Assembly: GCA_010029945.1 (NCBI GenBank)
Contig: RGQW01000071.1
Location: 1 to 8,452, forward strand
Direction of reading: 5' to 3'
DNA length: 8,452 nucleotides
Source of the DNA: Actinomycetota bacterium
Lineage (GTDB): Bacteria > Actinomycetota > Actinomycetes > S36-B12
In this document: one piece after another, positions 6,854 to 8,452 of the stretch
Layout of the letters: every line of letters starts with the position of its first letter
How positions within the stretch are numbered: the stretch's first letter is position 1
Translations under genes and position numbers: made by a program
The notes under the pieces: generated by a model
Seen by the model: the letters and a program-made list of their open reading frames with translations, nothing else
What the model was told of the DNA's origin: nothing
The model's database searches: none

Positions 6854-7956
6854 CGCAGGTCGACGAGTTCTTCAGTGAAGCGGATCAGCTGCCGCCATCG
6901 CGAAACGCATCGAGTTGGGCACGGCGAATCACCGGGATCGCCGTACTGCTGGCGGTTGCTGCCCTCGCATGGGGAACGTGGTCGTTCATCTCTGGCTTCA
7001 CCAGCGGGCCAACAGCCCAAGTCGACTATGTTGGCGACGGGACCGGGCAGGTCGAAATCATCGTGGCCCGTGGGGACACCTTGACCGCCATCGGCAAGAC
7101 CCTGGCAGATGCGGGAGTGGTGCTGTCCGTCCAAGCCTTCGTCGACGCAGCCGAGGCGAATGAAGACGCCGCTTCCATCGGCCCCGGGAAGTACACCCTT
7201 CGACGTCAGATGAGCGGATCGAGCGCGGTGCTCTTGATGCTCGACCCGGCGTCCCGGGCAGACAGTCGACTGGTGCTTCCCGAAGGCCTTCGACTACCCC
7301 AGACCGTCGACATCGCTGCACAGTCATCCGGACTGCCGCGCTCGGAGTTCGAGCAGGTCCTGGACAACCCGGGAGTCCTGCCCCTGCCTTCGTGGGCAGA
7401 GCAGCGGCCCGAAGGGTTCATGTTCCCCGCCACGTACGACCTCGCCGGTGACGAAACCGCAGAGCAGATCTTGTCTACTCTCGTGGAGAGATTCGATGAG
7501 TCGGCGCAGTCGTTGGACCTCGTGGCACGCGCGGAAGAGATCGGACGCACCCCGTATGAGGTGCTGATCGTCGCCTCGCTCGTGCAAGCCGAGGTGCTTC
7601 CCGAGGACATGCGCAAAGCCGCTGCCGTCGTCTACAACCGACTCGACGATGGGATGCCGTTGCAATTCGACTCAACGGTGTCGTATGCCCTGGGCATCAC
7701 CGAGCTCCAACTGTCCGCTGAGCAGTTGGAAACCGAATCGGAATACAACACGTACCAAAACACCGGACTTCCTCCAACTCCGATCAACTCACCGGGTGAG
7801 GCTGCCTTGGAGGCGGCGCTGGATCCGGCGAAGGCTAAGTGGCTGTACTTCGTCACGGTCAATCCCGACACCCGGGAGACGAAGTTTGCCCGCGACTACG
7901 ACCGATTCCTGAAACTCAAGTCTCAGTTGCAGGAGTACCTCGCGGAGAACGGTTGA
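6850..7956 (+). CDS. mltG: Endolytic murein transglycosylase MltG (YceG-like)
   Basis: A 368-residue single-pass membrane enzyme that cleaves nascent glycan strands and so sets their length during peptidoglycan synthesis. A short cytoplasmic tail (about 1-26, ending ARR) precedes one membrane segment at about 27-49 (ITGIAVLLAVAALAWGTWSF), with the rest outside. Residues about 66-110 form a LysM-like region (VARGDTLTAIGKTLADAGVV). The YceG catalytic domain contains ASLVQAEVLPEDMRKAAAV, in which Glu248 aligns with the catalytic Glu of the family (E. coli motif VEKET). Then come VVYNRLDDGMPLQFDSTVSY (Tyr262-Asn263-Arg264), EYNTYQNTGLPPTPINSPGE and LYFVTVNPDTRETKFARDYD. The canonical GGHxF near the C-terminus of E. 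coli MltG is replaced by RETKFA, which I take as a lineage variant. The start is ATG with GAGG seven bases upstream (6839-6842) and a 4-base overlap with ruvX. aroE follows with a one-base overlap. Confidence 0.96.
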   Translation: MTQVDEFFSEADQLPPSRNASSWARRITGIAVLLAVAALAWGTWSFISGFTSGPTAQVDYVGDGTGQVEIIVARGDTLTAIGKTLADAGVVLSVQAFVDAAEANEDAASIGPGKYTLRRQMSGSSAVLLMLDPASRADSRLVLPEGLRLPQTVDIAAQSSGLPRSEFEQVLDNPGVLPLPSWAEQRPEGFMFPATYDLAGDETAEQILSTLVERFDESAQSLDLVARAEEIGRTPYEVLIVASLVQAEVLPEDMRKAAAVVYNRLDDGMPLQFDSTVSYALGITELQLSAEQLETESEYNTYQNTGLPPTPINSPGEAALEAALDPAKAKWLYFVTVNPDTRETKFARDYDRFLKLKSQLQEYLAENG

Positions 7957-8452
7957 TGCCCCGCGCCGCCGTTCTTGGCTCGCCGATATCCCATAGTCGT
8001 TCCCCGGACCTGCATCGCGCGGCCTACGCCGAGCTGGGTCTGAATTGGACGTACGAGGCGATCGAGTGCAACGACCGGGACTTCGCTGCGTTCTTCGCCG
8101 GTCTCGACGAGCAATGGCGGGGACTGAGCCTCACGATGCCGTTGAAGGAAGTCGTTCTCGACGTTGTCGAGGATGTGGATGATCGAGCACGCCGCGTGCA
8201 TTCCGCGAACACCGTGTGGCGAACAGCCGACTCGTCAACGTGGCGGGCCACCAACACCGACATCCCCGGCATTTGTTCCGCTCTTGGCGATGTCGGTGTC
8301 GACCGTCTCGAGCGGGTTCGCATTCTGGGTGCAGGTGCGACCGCGCGCAGCGCCGTGGCGGCGGTGGCCGACATGGGTGCAACGAACATCGTCGTCCACG
8401 CCCGCCGACCCGAGGCTGCCGACGAGGTGGTCCACCTGGCTCGCGACCTGGG
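7956..8452 (+). CDS. aroE: Shikimate 5-dehydrogenase, N-terminal part (3' end outside window)
   Basis: The first 165 codons of a shikimate dehydrogenase, which reduces 3-dehydroshikimate to shikimate with NADPH, the fourth step of the shikimate pathway. The usual length is about 270-290, so some 40% lies beyond the window. The substrate-binding half shows VLGSPISHSRSPDLHRAAY (the S-x-S-x-S-P pattern), GLSLTMPLKE with catalytic Lys64, SANTV with Asn85, and TNTDIPG with Asp102. All key residues are present. The nucleotide-binding half begins with RILGAGATARSA; the usual GAGGAA loop reads GAGATA here. The next strand is VVHARRPEAA, which replaces the common NRT with ARR but keeps the Arg expected to contact the NADP phosphate. 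The ATG overlaps the mltG stop by one base (TGATG), with GGAGA at 7944-7948 as a ribosome site. YdiB or quinate dehydrogenase paralogs are less likely in this neighbourhood. Confidence 0.95.
   Translation, partial: MPRAAVLGSPISHSRSPDLHRAAYAELGLNWTYEAIECNDRDFAAFFAGLDEQWRGLSLTMPLKEVVLDVVEDVDDRARRVHSANTVWRTADSSTWRATNTDIPGICSALGDVGVDRLERVRILGAGATARSAVAAVADMGATNIVVHARRPEAADEVVHLARDL

Noticed and set aside
7941..7965. CGCGG...CCGCG pairing that would enclose the aroE start codon
   Set aside because: The stem is only 5 bp around a 15-base loop and cannot be extended on either side. It is too weak to claim control of aroE initiation.

Overview
The window is a compact, G+C-rich block of housekeeping genes, all on the + strand. 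Its codon usage (strong G/C preference at third positions), its gene content and its gene order point to an actinobacterium. The order hisS-aspS-rarA-[small DUF6167-like protein]-alaS-ruvX-mltG-aroE is the conserved translation, recombination and cell-wall neighbourhood of that phylum. I cannot name the genus from sequence alone.

Layout: the window opens inside the 3' end of hisS (bases 1-327). Then come aspS (324-2090), rarA (2103-3434), a small membrane-associated-looking protein with a C-terminal hexapeptide repeat (3445-3723), alaS (3723-6395), ruvX/yqgF (6413-6853), mltG (6850-7956) and the 5' part of aroE (7956 to the window edge). Junctions run from a 4-base overlap to a 17-base gap: GTGA at hisS/aspS, TGATG at small gene/alaS, ATGA at ruvX/mltG, TGATG at mltG/aroE. 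No gene-free stretch exceeds 20 bases. I see no promoter, intrinsic terminator with a U-tract, tRNA, mobile element or CRISPR array, so the block looks like one long co-transcribed, translationally coupled unit.

Functions: three class II aminoacyl-tRNA synthetases (His, Asp, Ala) charge tRNA. The AspRS carries residues that in other bacteria mark the non-discriminating form, which also makes Asp-tRNA(Asn) for repair by GatCAB. RarA and RuvX link to stalled-fork and Holliday-junction metabolism; RuvX may also act in 16S rRNA maturation. MltG terminates nascent peptidoglycan strands at the membrane, and AroE performs the fourth step of the shikimate pathway.

I found no new biological system. 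The points most worth a second look are a perfect 8-bp hairpin at the very end of aspS just before rarA, an in-frame 18-bp x 4 tandem repeat in the small gene before alaS, and the absence of the DUF948 gene often found beside it. All catalytic motifs I could check in the full-length enzymes are intact.
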